Shown here in pieces: positions 8,421 to 16,832 of a stretch of DNA of 64,000 nt. Source of the stretch: Firm-13 sp037143795 (lineage in GTDB: Bacteria > Bacillota > Clostridia > Saccharofermentanales > Saccharofermentanaceae); contig JBAWXZ010000001.1 in the NCBI GenBank assembly GCA_037143795.1, positions 310,001 to 374,000 on the forward strand, given 5' to 3'. Under the pieces are notes generated by a model, which saw nothing but the letters and a program-made list of their open reading frames with translations, was not told where the DNA came from and made no database searches. The first letter of the stretch is position 1. Each line of letters starts with the position of its first letter. The position numbers were made by a program, and so were the translations under genes.

Positions 8421-9800
8421 TTATTTTTCTTCGTTCTTTTCACGGGCTTCCATTCCGATATAACGCCTTCTCTTCTGCACACATTTGTAAGCAGGACGCA
8501 TAATCCGTCCGCCGGAAACGAGTTCTTCAATTCTGTGCGCACTCCACCCTGCAATTCGGGCAGCGGCAAAAATCGGTGTAAACAGCTCCGGGGGAATTCC
8601 CAGCATCGTGTATACAAAACCGGCATAGAAGTCAACATTGGCGCAGACGATTTTGTCATTCTTCTTAACGTTCCGGAAAACCTCAGGCGCCAGTCTTTCC
8701 GTAATTGTATAAAGTTCATATTCCGCTTCACGGCCGGATTCGTATGCAAGGCCCCTGGCATAATCGCGCAGAAGCTTAGTACGAGGATCCGACACTGTAT
8801 AAACAGCATGACCGATTCCGTATATCAATCCGGATTTGTCATAGGCTTCCTTCTTCAGGATCTTTGTCAGATATTCGCATATCTCCATCTCGTTTCTCCA
8901 GTTCTGAACATTCTTCTGGAGATCCTGCATCATGGCATATGCCTTATTGCTGGCTCCGCCGTGCTGCGGGCCTTTCAATGATCCGATGGCGGCCGATATG
9001 ACCGAATACGTATCGGAGCCTGAAGAAGATACGGCATGTGTCACAAAGGATGAGTTATTACCTCCGCCATGCTCAGCATGAAGGACAAGTGCCAAATCAA
9101 GAATCCTTGCCTCAAGATCCGAAAAGACACCGTCAGGACGGATCATGTGCAGAATATTCTGCGCCGTATTATATTCAGGAACAGGTGCGTGTAAAAACAG
9201 GCTCTGCTTGTCAACATAATGCAGTTTCGCCATAAATGCATGAGAAATCATCACAGGGAACCTGGCAATCAGTTCTATGCACTGACGAAGAACGTTATCA
9301 ATATCCAACGCATCCGGATTCTTGTCATACGAATACAGGGCCAGTACAGACCGCGCGAGCTTGTTCATGATGTCCGGGCTCGGCGCTTTCAGAATCATAT
9401 CTTCGGTAAAATTGTGAGGAAGTTCACGACAGGATACAAGAAGCGCATTAAACTGCTCCAGCTGCGCCTTTGTCGGAAGTTCACCGAATAGCAGCAGGTA
9501 TGCCGTCTCTTCAAAGCCAAACCGGCCATCCTCATAAAAGCCGGACACGATATCGGAAATCTCAATTCCCTGATAAAACAGTCTGCCCTCTACAGGAATA
9601 CGTTCGGCATCGTCAACAATATAGGACAGAACCTCACCAACTTCAGTGAGGCCAACCAAAACGCCCGTGCCGTCGTCATTACGAAGACCGCGCTTGACGT
9701 TATACCTTTCATAAAGGGAAGGGTCAATTCTGGATTTCGCTGTCGATTTACGTGCAAGTTCACTTATGATTTTTGCATTGTCTATGGAATCAAGATGCAT
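8421..9800 (-). CDS. gltA: Citrate synthase
   Basis: A 459-residue citrate synthase from the ATG at 9800; the GTG at 9806 is too close to the SD AGGAGGA to be used. It condenses acetyl-CoA and oxaloacetate. Motifs seen are the catalytic histidine regions HAEHGGGNNSSFVTH and GPQHGGASNK, and GIGHAVYTVSDPR with the third histidine; the aspartate follows in NVDFYAGFVY. The length and the N-terminal RIDPSLYERYNVKRGLR fit the clostridial form. It lies downstream of aconitase in the same operon. No isocitrate dehydrogenase is adjacent, so the pair probably feeds 2-oxoglutarate and glutamate synthesis through the oxidative branch with that gene elsewhere. 2-Methylcitrate synthase is a less likely alternative. 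Confidence 0.93.
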   Translation of the reverse strand: MHLDSIDNAKIISELARKSTAKSRIDPSLYERYNVKRGLRNDDGTGVLVGLTEVGEVLSYIVDDAERIPVEGRLFYQGIEISDIVSGFYEDGRFGFEETAYLLLFGELPTKAQLEQFNALLVSCRELPHNFTEDMILKAPSPDIMNKLARSVLALYSYDKNPDALDIDNVLRQCIELIARFPVMISHAFMAKLHYVDKQSLFLHAPVPEYNTAQNILHMIRPDGVFSDLEARILDLALVLHAEHGGGNNSSFVTHAVSSSGSDTYSVISAAIGSLKGPQHGGASNKAYAMMQDLQKNVQNWRNEMEICEYLTKILKKEAYDKSGLIYGIGHAVYTVSDPRTKLLRDYARGLAYESGREAEYELYTITERLAPEVFRNVKKNDKIVCANVDFYAGFVYTMLGIPPELFTPIFAAARIAGWSAHRIEELVSGGRIMRPAYKCVQKRRRYIGMEAREKNEEK

Positions 9801-9833
9801 AAACACTCCTCCTATGCAAGAATAGTGGGGCCG

Positions 9834-11768
9834 TCAGGACTGATGCCGCGTGTAATTGAGCAATCCTCCAGCCAGAAGAATACGGGCCTGCCGGTCAGAA
9901 ACGGAGCAAATTACGTCAAATGAATATCCCTGAGTACGATTGAAAACGGAAACCGGACTGCCTTTTACTGCATCGAGGATTTGTCGCTGCACATCCTGTA
10001 TCTCTAGTTCATCCAGCAAGTCTATTCTATCATAATCCTCCCTGTCTGAAAAAGTCAGCGGAAGAATTCCGTTATTTATTAAATTTGCCATATGAATACG
10101 GGCAAAGGATAAAACCAGGACACCTTTTACGCCCAGCTGCAGCGGAGCGAGGGCGGCGTGTTCACGGCTTGAACCCTGTCCGTAATTGGACCCCCCGACA
10201 ATGAATCCGCCGCCGTTCTTTTTGGCACGTTCCGGAAAATCCGGATCTGACGGTGTCAGGCAATAATCAGCAAGATAAGGAACATTGGAACGATAAGGTA
10301 AAAGCTTGGCATTTGAGGGCATAATATGGTCCGTCGTAATATTGTCTCCGAGCTTAACCAGCGTCTTACCCTTAACTGTTTCGGGGAGAGGTATGTTAAT
10401 GGGGAAAGGTTTAATATTAGGACCTCTGATTACCTCGACATCTTCTGCCCGTTCGGCAGGCATGACAACAAGATTATCATTGACATAGAATGCATCCGGC
10501 ATATGAATGACAGGAGGTTCACCATAGGTTGAGGGATCCGTCACCACACCGGTAATTGCTGCAATTGCAGCCACTTCCGGACTGACAAGATAGATATTTG
10601 CCGATGCCGTTCCGGATCGGGCATAAAAATTCCTGTTATTCGTACGAAGGGATACCGCATCCGTACGAGGTGACTGACCCATTCCGATACACGGTCCGCA
10701 TGCACACTCCAGGATACGGGCACCTGAGGCTATCATATCCGCCAGGTCACCGGATTGGGCCAACATATTGAATACCTGTTTGGATCCGGGGGCGATAACA
10801 AGCGACACATCCGGATGAACTGTTTTTCCTTTAAGGATGGCAGCTACCTTGAGCATATCCATAAGTGACGAATTTGTGCAGGAACCAATACATACCTGAT
10901 CAATTTTGAGGCCTGCAATTTCAGTAACAGGCACAACATTATCCGGCATATGGGGTTTTGCCGCCATCGGTTTCAAAGATGTAAGATCTATTGAAATAAC
11001 TTCATCATATACGGCATCTGCATCAGGGAGAAGTGAAAGCCAGTCCTTTTCCCTTCCCTGCGCCGCAAGGAAAGCCTTAGTCACTTCATCGGAAGGGAAA
11101 ATCGAAGTAGTCGCACCCAGTTCAGCGCCCATATTTGTAATGGTTGCACGCTCGGGTACAGTGAGAAACGCAATTCCGTCACCGGCATATTCGACAATCT
11201 TACCGACTCCGCCTTTTACGGACAGAATTCGGAGAACTTCCAGAATGATATCTTTGGCGGAGGCCCATGGTGCAAGACGCCCATGAAGGTCAATTCTGCA
11301 AATTTGCGGCATACTCAGGTAATAGGGACCGCCGCCCATAGCCACAGCAACATCGAGTCCGCCTGCACCGATGGCAAGCATGCCGATTCCGCCGCATGTC
11401 GGTGTATGGCTGTCTGAACCCAGAAGTGTATCTCCGGGAATACCAAAGCGTTCGATATGAACCTGATGGCATACACCATTGCCGGGCCTTGAAAATCGAA
11501 TTCCGTGCTTCTTTGCTACTGTCTGTATATATTTGTGATCATCTGCATTTTCAAAACCGGATTGGATCGTATTATGGTCAATATAAGCGACAGACAGCTT
11601 TGTCTTAACACGCGGAACACCGATTGCCTCAAACTGCAGATACGCCATAGTACCTGTTGAGTCCTGAGTCAGTGTCTGATCGATATGGATCGAAATCTCT
11701 GAACCAACTTTCATCTCGCCGGAAAGGAGATGTTCGCGGATTATTTTCTGTGAGATTGATAGCCCCAT
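9834..11768 (-). CDS. acnA: Aconitate hydratase
   Basis: A 644-residue aconitase from the ATG at 11768 (SD GAGGAGG); an in-frame extension upstream covers the promoter and is not coding. It interconverts citrate and isocitrate with a [4Fe-4S] cluster. Cluster cysteines are visible in GSCTNSSLMDML and ECACGPCIGMGQSPR. GSDSHTPTCGGIGMLAIGAGG and the swivel-domain GGSNYGQGSSREHAALAP are family motifs. It is shorter than the 890-residue AcnA of enterobacteria and resembles the short mitochondrial-like form of many Clostridia. It is first in an operon with citrate synthase 33 bases later. Its promoter carries two dyads, which suggests control by a dedicated regulator that is not encoded here. Confidence 0.93.
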   Translation of the reverse strand: MGLSISQKIIREHLLSGEMKVGSEISIHIDQTLTQDSTGTMAYLQFEAIGVPRVKTKLSVAYIDHNTIQSGFENADDHKYIQTVAKKHGIRFSRPGNGVCHQVHIERFGIPGDTLLGSDSHTPTCGGIGMLAIGAGGLDVAVAMGGGPYYLSMPQICRIDLHGRLAPWASAKDIILEVLRILSVKGGVGKIVEYAGDGIAFLTVPERATITNMGAELGATTSIFPSDEVTKAFLAAQGREKDWLSLLPDADAVYDEVISIDLTSLKPMAAKPHMPDNVVPVTEIAGLKIDQVCIGSCTNSSLMDMLKVAAILKGKTVHPDVSLVIAPGSKQVFNMLAQSGDLADMIASGARILECACGPCIGMGQSPRTDAVSLRTNNRNFYARSGTASANIYLVSPEVAAIAAITGVVTDPSTYGEPPVIHMPDAFYVNDNLVVMPAERAEDVEVIRGPNIKPFPINIPLPETVKGKTLVKLGDNITTDHIMPSNAKLLPYRSNVPYLADYCLTPSDPDFPERAKKNGGGFIVGGSNYGQGSSREHAALAPLQLGVKGVLVLSFARIHMANLINNGILPLTFSDREDYDRIDLLDELEIQDVQRQILDAVKGSPVSVFNRTQGYSFDVICSVSDRQARILLAGGLLNYTRHQS

Positions 11769-11804
11769 AAACCGGTCCTCCTCAAAAATATTCTTTGAAG
11801 ACTT

Positions 11805-11834
11805 ATTATCGGTCAGAGGCAGCCTCTTTGTCAA
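11805..11834 (-). promoter_or_regulatory. Promoter of the acn-gltA operon
   Basis: On the minus strand TTGACA (11829-11834) is followed after 18 bases by GATAAT (11805-11810). The perfect 13-base palindrome AGAGGCTGCCTCT (11815-11827) fills the spacer, the position of a repressor site. Confidence 0.7.
11815..11827. promoter_or_regulatory. Palindromic operator inside the acn promoter spacer
   Basis: AGAGGC-A-GCCTCT is a perfect dyad lying wholly between the -35 and -10 elements. Binding here would block RNA polymerase. The cognate protein is unknown. Confidence 0.5.
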
Positions 11835-11860
11835 GTTGAACAGCAAACATATTGCGGATT

Positions 11861-11890
11861 TTTGCAAGAATGTAACATGCTTCTTGCAAA
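11861..11890. repeat. Ten-base inverted repeat upstream of the acn promoter
   Basis: TTTGCAAGAA and TTCTTGCAAA are exact inverted copies separated by ten bases, flanked by GGAT and ATCC. The dyad is centred about 45 bases upstream of the acn -35. No T run follows on either strand, so it is more likely an operator than a trk terminator. Confidence 0.55.
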
Positions 11891-11930
11891 TCCGGGCAAA
11901 TTAATAAATTCAAATTATAATTCGGATATA

Positions 11931-13337
11931 TTATCCGATTTGTACTTTTCCTTCCGGATAAATATTAATCATCTCTTTTGACTCATGCATTGCAAGACTG
12001 ATTGCAAACGTTACCGGTCCGACGCGGCCGATAAACATGGCGGGAATGATAAAGATATGGCTAAGTGTAGTCAGTACAGGTGTCTGGGCTGAAGTAACAC
12101 CAACCGTACCGAATGCGGATGCCGATTCAAACAGGAGATCCAGATACTCAAACGTACCCTTATGCAGGGCAGCTGCTTCCGTAAAGCATAGTATGAATGA
12201 AAGACCCACCATGACACCCATTCCAAGAAAGAAAATGGCAATCGCACGCTGAACAGCAACTCTCGGAATCTGATGGTTTCGAATAACGATCTGGTCGCGG
12301 CCTCGAATATCGCTGGCAACTGCAGCTAAAAGAAGTGCAAATGTTGTGACTTTGATACCGCCTCCGGTCGACCCGGAACCAGCTCCAATAAACATTAGCA
12401 TTACGGAAATTAATTTGGATCCCGAAAGCAGGTTTGCCTGGTTAATTGAATTGAAACCTGCAGTTCGCAGTGTTACGGATTGGAAAAATGCTGCAAGCGG
12501 TCTTTGCCATTCCGGCAGGGACCCCATTGCCTGCACACCCTTATTGTTCCATTCTGCGAAAAGAAAAAATAAAGATCCGGCAACAACAAGACAGACTGTC
12601 ATGGATATCGCAATTTTACTATGAAGACGAAGGCTTTTAGTTTTTCTGTAATTGAATAAATCGCGCCACACGATAAAGCCCAGCCCACCGAAAATAATCA
12701 GAAATCCTGTTGTCAGAAGAACCACCGGGTTGCCGCTATATGCAGTAAGACTTGAATATGGACCGGATGCCGTGTCCCCCATGAGGTCAAATCCTGCGTT
12801 GCAGAAAGCGGATACCGCCTGGAAACTTGCACGGCCGAGACCGCCGCTCCACCCGAATTGAGGAACATATTGTGTTGAAAGAAGAACAAAACCGGTAAAT
12901 TCAAAAGCCAATGTAGTTAAAACAATGGATTTGACTAATTGCGGAAGCTCCATGAATGAAAAACTGCCTGACGATTCCTGTGCAAGGACCCTTGCGCGAA
13001 GTCCAACCCTGCGCCGTACCAGGCTCAGAAAAAATGTTGTGATCGTAACCAGTCCGAGACCGCCTATCTGAATCAGGCAGATAACCACGACCCGTCCAAA
13101 GATCGTAAAATGCGTTGCGGTATCAACAACAACCAATCCTGTAACGCAGGTTGCCGAAACCGTTGTAAAGAGCGAATTAATAAAACCGAGGCTTCTCCCG
13201 TCCTGTGAGGAAATCGGAAGCATTAACAGGAGCGTACCCACAAAGTCAACAAAGAGAAAACTTGATACGATTACTCTGGCGGGTTTTTGAAAAAACCACC
13301 TCATAAAACTAGTGATCTTCCTTTTTTTGACTAACAT
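11931..13337 (-). CDS. trkH: TrkH/KtrB-type potassium transporter membrane subunit
   Basis: A 468-residue integral membrane protein of the TrkH/KtrB family. Four pore-type repeats are visible: TVSATCVTGLVVVDT, AVSAFCNAGFDLMGD, GAGSGSTGGGIKVTT and ASAFGTVGVTSAQT, each with the conserved glycine of the K+ filter. The protein imports potassium with cytosolic RCK partners. The size fits KtrB better than E. coli TrkH. It starts one base after the stop of the upstream trkA gene, so the transporter genes are tightly coupled. The unit is downstream of ribosomal protein genes and shows no c-di-AMP riboswitch of its own. Confidence 0.92.
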   Translation of the reverse strand: MLVKKRKITSFMRWFFQKPARVIVSSFLFVDFVGTLLLMLPISSQDGRSLGFINSLFTTVSATCVTGLVVVDTATHFTIFGRVVVICLIQIGGLGLVTITTFFLSLVRRRVGLRARVLAQESSGSFSFMELPQLVKSIVLTTLAFEFTGFVLLSTQYVPQFGWSGGLGRASFQAVSAFCNAGFDLMGDTASGPYSSLTAYSGNPVVLLTTGFLIIFGGLGFIVWRDLFNYRKTKSLRLHSKIAISMTVCLVVAGSLFFLFAEWNNKGVQAMGSLPEWQRPLAAFFQSVTLRTAGFNSINQANLLSGSKLISVMLMFIGAGSGSTGGGIKVTTFALLLAAVASDIRGRDQIVIRNHQIPRVAVQRAIAIFFLGMGVMVGLSFILCFTEAAALHKGTFEYLDLLFESASAFGTVGVTSAQTPVLTTLSHIFIIPAMFIGRVGPVTFAISLAMHESKEMINIYPEGKVQIG

Positions 13338-13338
13338 A

Positions 13339-13995
13339 TCAGATGCGCACCATCGCTTTCCAGACAGACTCTATATTCTTTTTGGCACATACCATCATGA
13401 TCTGTTCACCGGCATGCATGATCGTTGTTCCATCAGGAGTTATTACAGATCCGTCCATTGTCGTTATTACAACTACGCGTGACCCTGGAATAAAATCATA
13501 ATCAAGAAGATTTTTATCACAGGCTTTTGAATGAGGTGAAAGGTTGAATTCAATCAGAACACGGTCTGAATTATTGATCTGATGGACGATACGCAGGCCA
13601 AGATAATCTATTTCCTGCTCAATCATTTCAGCAAGTACTTTTGTACCTGAAAATGATTTATCTACCCCGAACTTCTCCATTACTTCAAGATTCCTCGGGT
13701 TGTTTACTCGGGCTAATGTTAACGGGACATGTAGGTGGCGTTTGGCAACCTGGCAGGCAATCAGATTATTTTCATCTTTTCCTGTAAGGGCGATAAGCAT
13801 ATCTGCTCCATGGCAAAGAGGCTCAAGGACGGCGGCACTGGTCCCGTCTCCCTGAACAACTACTACGGCTAATTGATTGGCAATGCGGGTAGCAGCAGTC
13901 TCATCCTGTTCGACGATGATAATCTCGTGTTCACGGGTCAGTTCACGAATCAAATAATAAGCAACCTTACCTGCACCGACGATGACAAGCTTCAT
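13339..13995 (-). CDS. trkA: TrkA/KtrA-type RCK regulatory subunit (second copy)
   Basis: A 218-residue protein with an N-terminal Rossmann RCK domain (residues 1-120; VGAGKVAYYLIREL then IIVEQDE) and a C-terminal RCK_C domain (about 135-215). The nucleotide loop reads GAGKVA, so the last position of GxGxxG is alanine. It controls the TrkH/KtrB channel by binding nucleotides and possibly c-di-AMP through RCK_C (known in KtrA/KtrC; not testable here). It lies between another trkA and trkH, 24 bases and 1 base away. Confidence 0.88.
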   Translation of the reverse strand: MKLVIVGAGKVAYYLIRELTREHEIIIVEQDETAATRIANQLAVVVVQGDGTSAAVLEPLCHGADMLIALTGKDENNLIACQVAKRHLHVPLTLARVNNPRNLEVMEKFGVDKSFSGTKVLAEMIEQEIDYLGLRIVHQINNSDRVLIEFNLSPHSKACDKNLLDYDFIPGSRVVVITTMDGSVITPDGTTIMHAGEQIMMVCAKKNIESVWKAMVRI

Positions 13996-14019
13996 AATAC
14001 TTACCTCAGACTGACCGGC

Positions 14020-14640
14020 TTACAAAGAAGCCAGAATCAGTTTGTCTCCTTTTTCGATTTTCATATTGGGAAGAGCCAGAATCATATGGTCTTTTCTCAT
14101 AACACCGAAAACATGCCTGGCATCAGTATCTTCAATTTCACGAATTCTGCATCCGATCACTTCGCTGTCAGCCTGCAGAAGGGTAAAGCGAACGCTCTCG
14201 CTCATAACATGATGTGTACTGAAGTCCATCTGCGACTCAATATCACGGTCTTCAAGTTCATGCATAAAGGCGTCAACGGTAAGTTCAGGAGAAGAGATGG
14301 TTACAAACCCGGCGGAATCAAAAATATGAAGTCCGTGCACATCAAAAATACGGGTTATTACGTGCTTGACGTTGAATATATCACGTGCAATCTGTGATGC
14401 CATCAGATTCTGATTCTCACTTTCACCCAAAGCACACACAGCGTCAGCGGTCTCAATGCCGGCTTCACGTAAAATATCTATGTCAATAATGATTCCTGAA
14501 ACAGTAACAACGTCTATCTTCTTACTACTTGCTATATTTTCAGCATTGGGATCCACCAAAACAACATCATGACCTACGGAAATGAGTCTCCGTACGAGTG
14601 TCAGCCCCGCCCTGCTTGCTCCCAAAACAATGACCTGCAT
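14020..14640 (-). CDS. trkA: TrkA/KtrA-type RCK regulatory subunit (first copy)
   Basis: A 206-residue RCK protein, a distant paralogue of its neighbour. The N-terminal loop is LGASRAGLTLVRRL, a GxSxxG variant of the Rossmann glycine motif, followed by VVLVDPNAENI with the ribose-binding aspartate. RCK_C occupies about residues 120-205. Two different half-size RCK proteins beside one membrane subunit suggest a mixed ring, or one ring per condition; this is inference. The ATG has the SD GGAGG and lies 46 bases after the rRNA methyltransferase gene. Confidence 0.87.
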   Translation of the reverse strand: MQVIVLGASRAGLTLVRRLISVGHDVVLVDPNAENIASSKKIDVVTVSGIIIDIDILREAGIETADAVCALGESENQNLMASQIARDIFNVKHVITRIFDVHGLHIFDSAGFVTISSPELTVDAFMHELEDRDIESQMDFSTHHVMSESVRFTLLQADSEVIGCRIREIEDTDARHVFGVMRKDHMILALPNMKIEKGDKLILASL

Positions 14641-14686
14641 ACTTTTTGCCTCCTGCTTGCATGCTTCCCTTCATGGGAGCAGCAAA

Positions 14687-15490
14687 TTACTGCTTTTGTC
14701 GTTGACTGCTTATTGCATACCCGAGAATTGAAGCTGCCGATGATGCGTTCAGTGATTCGGCCTTGCCGGGCATAGGGATTTTGACCAGAAGATCACACAA
14801 ATCCGTACATTTATCGGTAAGTCCCCTTGCTTCATTACCAATGAAAATAGCGCAAGGGAAAGTACATGCCACTGTAGGCAAAGACTTTCCCTTTAAGTGC
14901 GATGCAACCAATTGTACTCCAATATTCTTTAATTGGAAGCAGATTTCATCAATTGTATTAAACAACATAATGGGAATATGAAAACAGGATCCCATGGACG
15001 AGCGAATGGCCTTTTCATTGAAAGGGTCAACGGATCCGGATGTTAACAAAACAGCGGTAAAATCAAAAGCATCCGCCATGCGGATCATTGTACCCAGATT
15101 ACCCGGATCAGATGTCTCTTCACATACCAGATAAAGATCATTCCCCCTTTGGGGAAGCTCTCCGAGATAAATCGGAGACTTGACCACCAGGGCAACTCCC
15201 TGTGGGTTTTGGGTACTTCCAAGACGCGCAAAAAGTGCAGCCGGCATGGAAAGCAGCTGCACTTCATCTGAAAAGGAAAAACGCTCGCACCAATTTGCTG
15301 CGAGCGCTTCTTTTTCAAAAGAACACAATATCATTGAAGGATTCAAGCCGGAAAGCAGAGCATCCTCACAAAGACGGACACCCTCTAAAAATACAACGCC
15401 TTCACGTTCCGCATTCTTCCTGTCGTGGAGCGACCGGACATAACGGTATTGAATATTATCCTTGCTTGTTATTGTTCGAATCGGCATCAT
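14687..15490 (-). CDS. SpoU/TrmH-family RNA 2'-O-methyltransferase
   Basis: A 267-residue SPOUT methyltransferase. The N-terminal substrate-binding domain (about residues 8-95) is followed by the trefoil-knot domain with motif 1 SDPGNLGTMIRMADAF, motif 2 FIGNEARGLT and motif 3 IPMPGKAESLNASSAASILGY. It methylates a ribose in rRNA or tRNA with SAM; the target cannot be read from sequence (RlmB-like or TsnR-like). It begins 6 bases after the rplT stop, so it is an extension of the infC-rpmI-rplT operon, in keeping with a role in the large subunit. ATGATG gives two nearly equal starts. Confidence 0.9.
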   Translation of the reverse strand: MMPIRTITSKDNIQYRYVRSLHDRKNAEREGVVFLEGVRLCEDALLSGLNPSMILCSFEKEALAANWCERFSFSDEVQLLSMPAALFARLGSTQNPQGVALVVKSPIYLGELPQRGNDLYLVCEETSDPGNLGTMIRMADAFDFTAVLLTSGSVDPFNEKAIRSSMGSCFHIPIMLFNTIDEICFQLKNIGVQLVASHLKGKSLPTVACTFPCAIFIGNEARGLTDKCTDLCDLLVKIPMPGKAESLNASSAASILGYAISSQRQKQ

Positions 15491-15496
15491 ATAGAT

Positions 15497-15850
15497 TTAA
15501 CGAACAGACTTTGCCGTCTCGCAAAGAGCCGCAAAACCCTTAGGATCTGTGATGGCGATATCGGAAAGAACCTTACGGTCAAGATCGATATCATTCTTCT
15601 TCAATCCGTCCATAAACCGGCTGTATGAAAGACCGTTAATACGTGCAGCTGCATTAATACGCTGAATCCAGAGTTTTCTGAATTCCCTCTTCTTCGCTTT
15701 ACGGTCACGGTATGCATAGACTCCGGACTTCATGACAGCCTGATTAGCAACCTTGAACAGCTTGCTCTTGTGTCCGAAGTAGCCCTTTGCCTGCTTTAGG
15801 ATCTTATGGTGACGCGCTCTTGTGCGCATACCTCTTTTAATTCTTGCCAT
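15497..15850 (-). CDS. rplT: 50S ribosomal protein L20
   Basis: A 117-residue basic protein beginning MARIKRGMRTRARHHKILK, the L20 signature, with the globular C-terminal half (NGLSYSRFMDGLKKNDIDLDRKVL). It binds 23S rRNA early in assembly. Known in Firmicutes: L20 also binds the leader of its own infC-rpmI-rplT mRNA and promotes termination. A matching leader is present upstream of infC here. The SD is GGAGG. It is 89 bases downstream of rpmI. Confidence 0.97.
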   Translation of the reverse strand: MARIKRGMRTRARHHKILKQAKGYFGHKSKLFKVANQAVMKSGVYAYRDRKAKKREFRKLWIQRINAAARINGLSYSRFMDGLKKNDIDLDRKVLSDIAITDPKGFAALCETAKSVR

Positions 15851-15939
15851 TGGGAAAAACCTCCTGTTATCTCTTCATCATGCGGCCCGATTTACTTATA
15901 AATGCAGGGCAGCTTCATTGCATATTATTAAATCAGGGC

Positions 15940-16137
15940 TTACATGTAAGGGATCATAGACTTAATGATCTTCGAGTTAGGTCCGGAGGCAACAAGTGAA
16001 TGACGCAAATGTCTCATTCTTTTTGAAGATCTCTTACTGAGGATATGACGGCGAAAAGCTTGTGAGTACATAATCTTGCCTGTACCGGTTACCTTAAATC
16101 TCTTTTTTGATGAACTGTGTGTTTTCTGCTTGGGCAT
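15940..16137 (-). CDS. rpmI: 50S ribosomal protein L35
   Basis: A 65-residue basic protein starting MPKQKTHSSSKKRFKVTGTG, the L35 consensus. The ATG at 16137 has the SD GGAGGA; an in-frame ATG further upstream would overlap infC and is rejected. It lies 25 bases after the infC stop, in the conserved order infC-rpmI-rplT. Confidence 0.97.
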   Translation of the reverse strand: MPKQKTHSSSKKRFKVTGTGKIMYSQAFRRHILSKRSSKRMRHLRHSLVASGPNSKIIKSMIPYM

Positions 16138-16162
16138 GTTTCGATTCCTCCTATGGTTAAAT

Positions 16163-16684
16163 TCAGTTCTTTTTCGGGGCAAGATACATTACCATGTTTC
16201 TTCCCTCAACCTTGGGCGCCTTCTCAATTTGTCCGCTCTCAGCACAAATCTGTGCGAACTTATCCATAAGTGCATACCCCTGGCTTTGATACGCCATTTC
16301 ACGTCCGCGGAACTTAATAAGTACTTTAACGCGGTCCCCATCCAGTAAAAAGCGGATTGCATTCTTCGTCTTGACGTTCAGATCGTGGTCTTCGGTCGTC
16401 AGCTTCATGCCAAGTTCCTTGACTTCGGTCACTTTCTGATTCTTACGGGCTTCCTTTTCTCTCTTGGCCTGCTCAAAATTGAACTTACCGTAATCCATAA
16501 TCTTGCAGACCGGGTTATCCGGGTTGTTGGCTATCAGTACAAGGTCAAGATCCTGATCTTCTGCGCGTCTTCTTGCTTCAACAATCGAAACGACTCCGAT
16601 CATACTTCCATCTGACTCAATTAACCTGACTTCCTTAAAACGGATTGCATCATTCATTTGTTGCCCGTTGCTTGGTCTTCCGAT
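16163..16684 (-). CDS. infC: Translation initiation factor IF-3, probable non-AUG start
   Basis: IF-3, with N domain (RLIESDGSMIGVVSIVEARR), linker helix and C domain (VKVLIKFRGREMAYQSQG). It binds the 30S subunit, blocks subunit joining and checks the start codon. The first in-frame ATG (16657) has no SD within reach, whereas AGGAGG (16694-16699) is 9 bases from an ATC codon at 16684 and 3 bases from an ATT at 16690. Non-AUG starts (AUU, AUC) are known for infC and let IF-3 repress its own translation, so I place the start at ATC, giving 173 residues. With ATG the protein would have 164. Expression is also under the upstream leader. Confidence 0.93.
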   Translation of the reverse strand: MGRPSNGQQMNDAIRFKEVRLIESDGSMIGVVSIVEARRRAEDQDLDLVLIANNPDNPVCKIMDYGKFNFEQAKREKEARKNQKVTEVKELGMKLTTEDHDLNVKTKNAIRFLLDGDRVKVLIKFRGREMAYQSQGYALMDKFAQICAESGQIEKAPKVEGRNMVMYLAPKKN

Positions 16685-16690
16685 AGGAAT

Positions 16691-16826
16691 GCACCTCCTT
16701 CTATAAATAAAAAAAATGGAGCGAATTTACATCCGCTCCACAAAACCGGTAATTACCGGTATCCTGTGTATATAAACCTCTTCACAAAGTTTGAGGTGAG
16801 AAGCGGATGCTCCTTCTTGTTATGAC
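16691..16826 (-). ncRNA. L20-type leader RNA of the infC operon
   Basis: The transcript from the promoter at 16833-16861 has about 135 bases before infC. In order it holds CATCCGCT (16802-16809), a small TCAC/GTGA hairpin, the 16-base palindrome ACCGGTAATTACCGGT, and a terminator. CATCCGCT is complementary to AGCGGATG in the left arm of the terminator, so pairing across about 64 bases would prevent termination. This matches the mechanism of the Firmicutes L20 leader, where L20 shifts the balance towards termination. Identity with the Rfam family is inferred from the architecture. Confidence 0.75.
16708..16740 (-). terminator. Attenuator before infC
   Basis: On the minus strand TGGAGCG (16734-16740) pairs with CGCTCCA (16717-16723), followed by eight T. 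It precedes the IF-3 start by only about 25 bases and so must be conditional. Confidence 0.85.
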
Positions 16827-16832
16827 GTATGT

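Noticed and set aside
9834..11867. Longer aconitase start at 11867
   Set aside because: The extra 33 residues run through the promoter and have no family match; ATG 11768 has a strong SD.
11856..11893. Terminator of the trk operon
   Set aside because: The stem is strong but no T run follows on the minus strand, so it is listed as a regulatory dyad.
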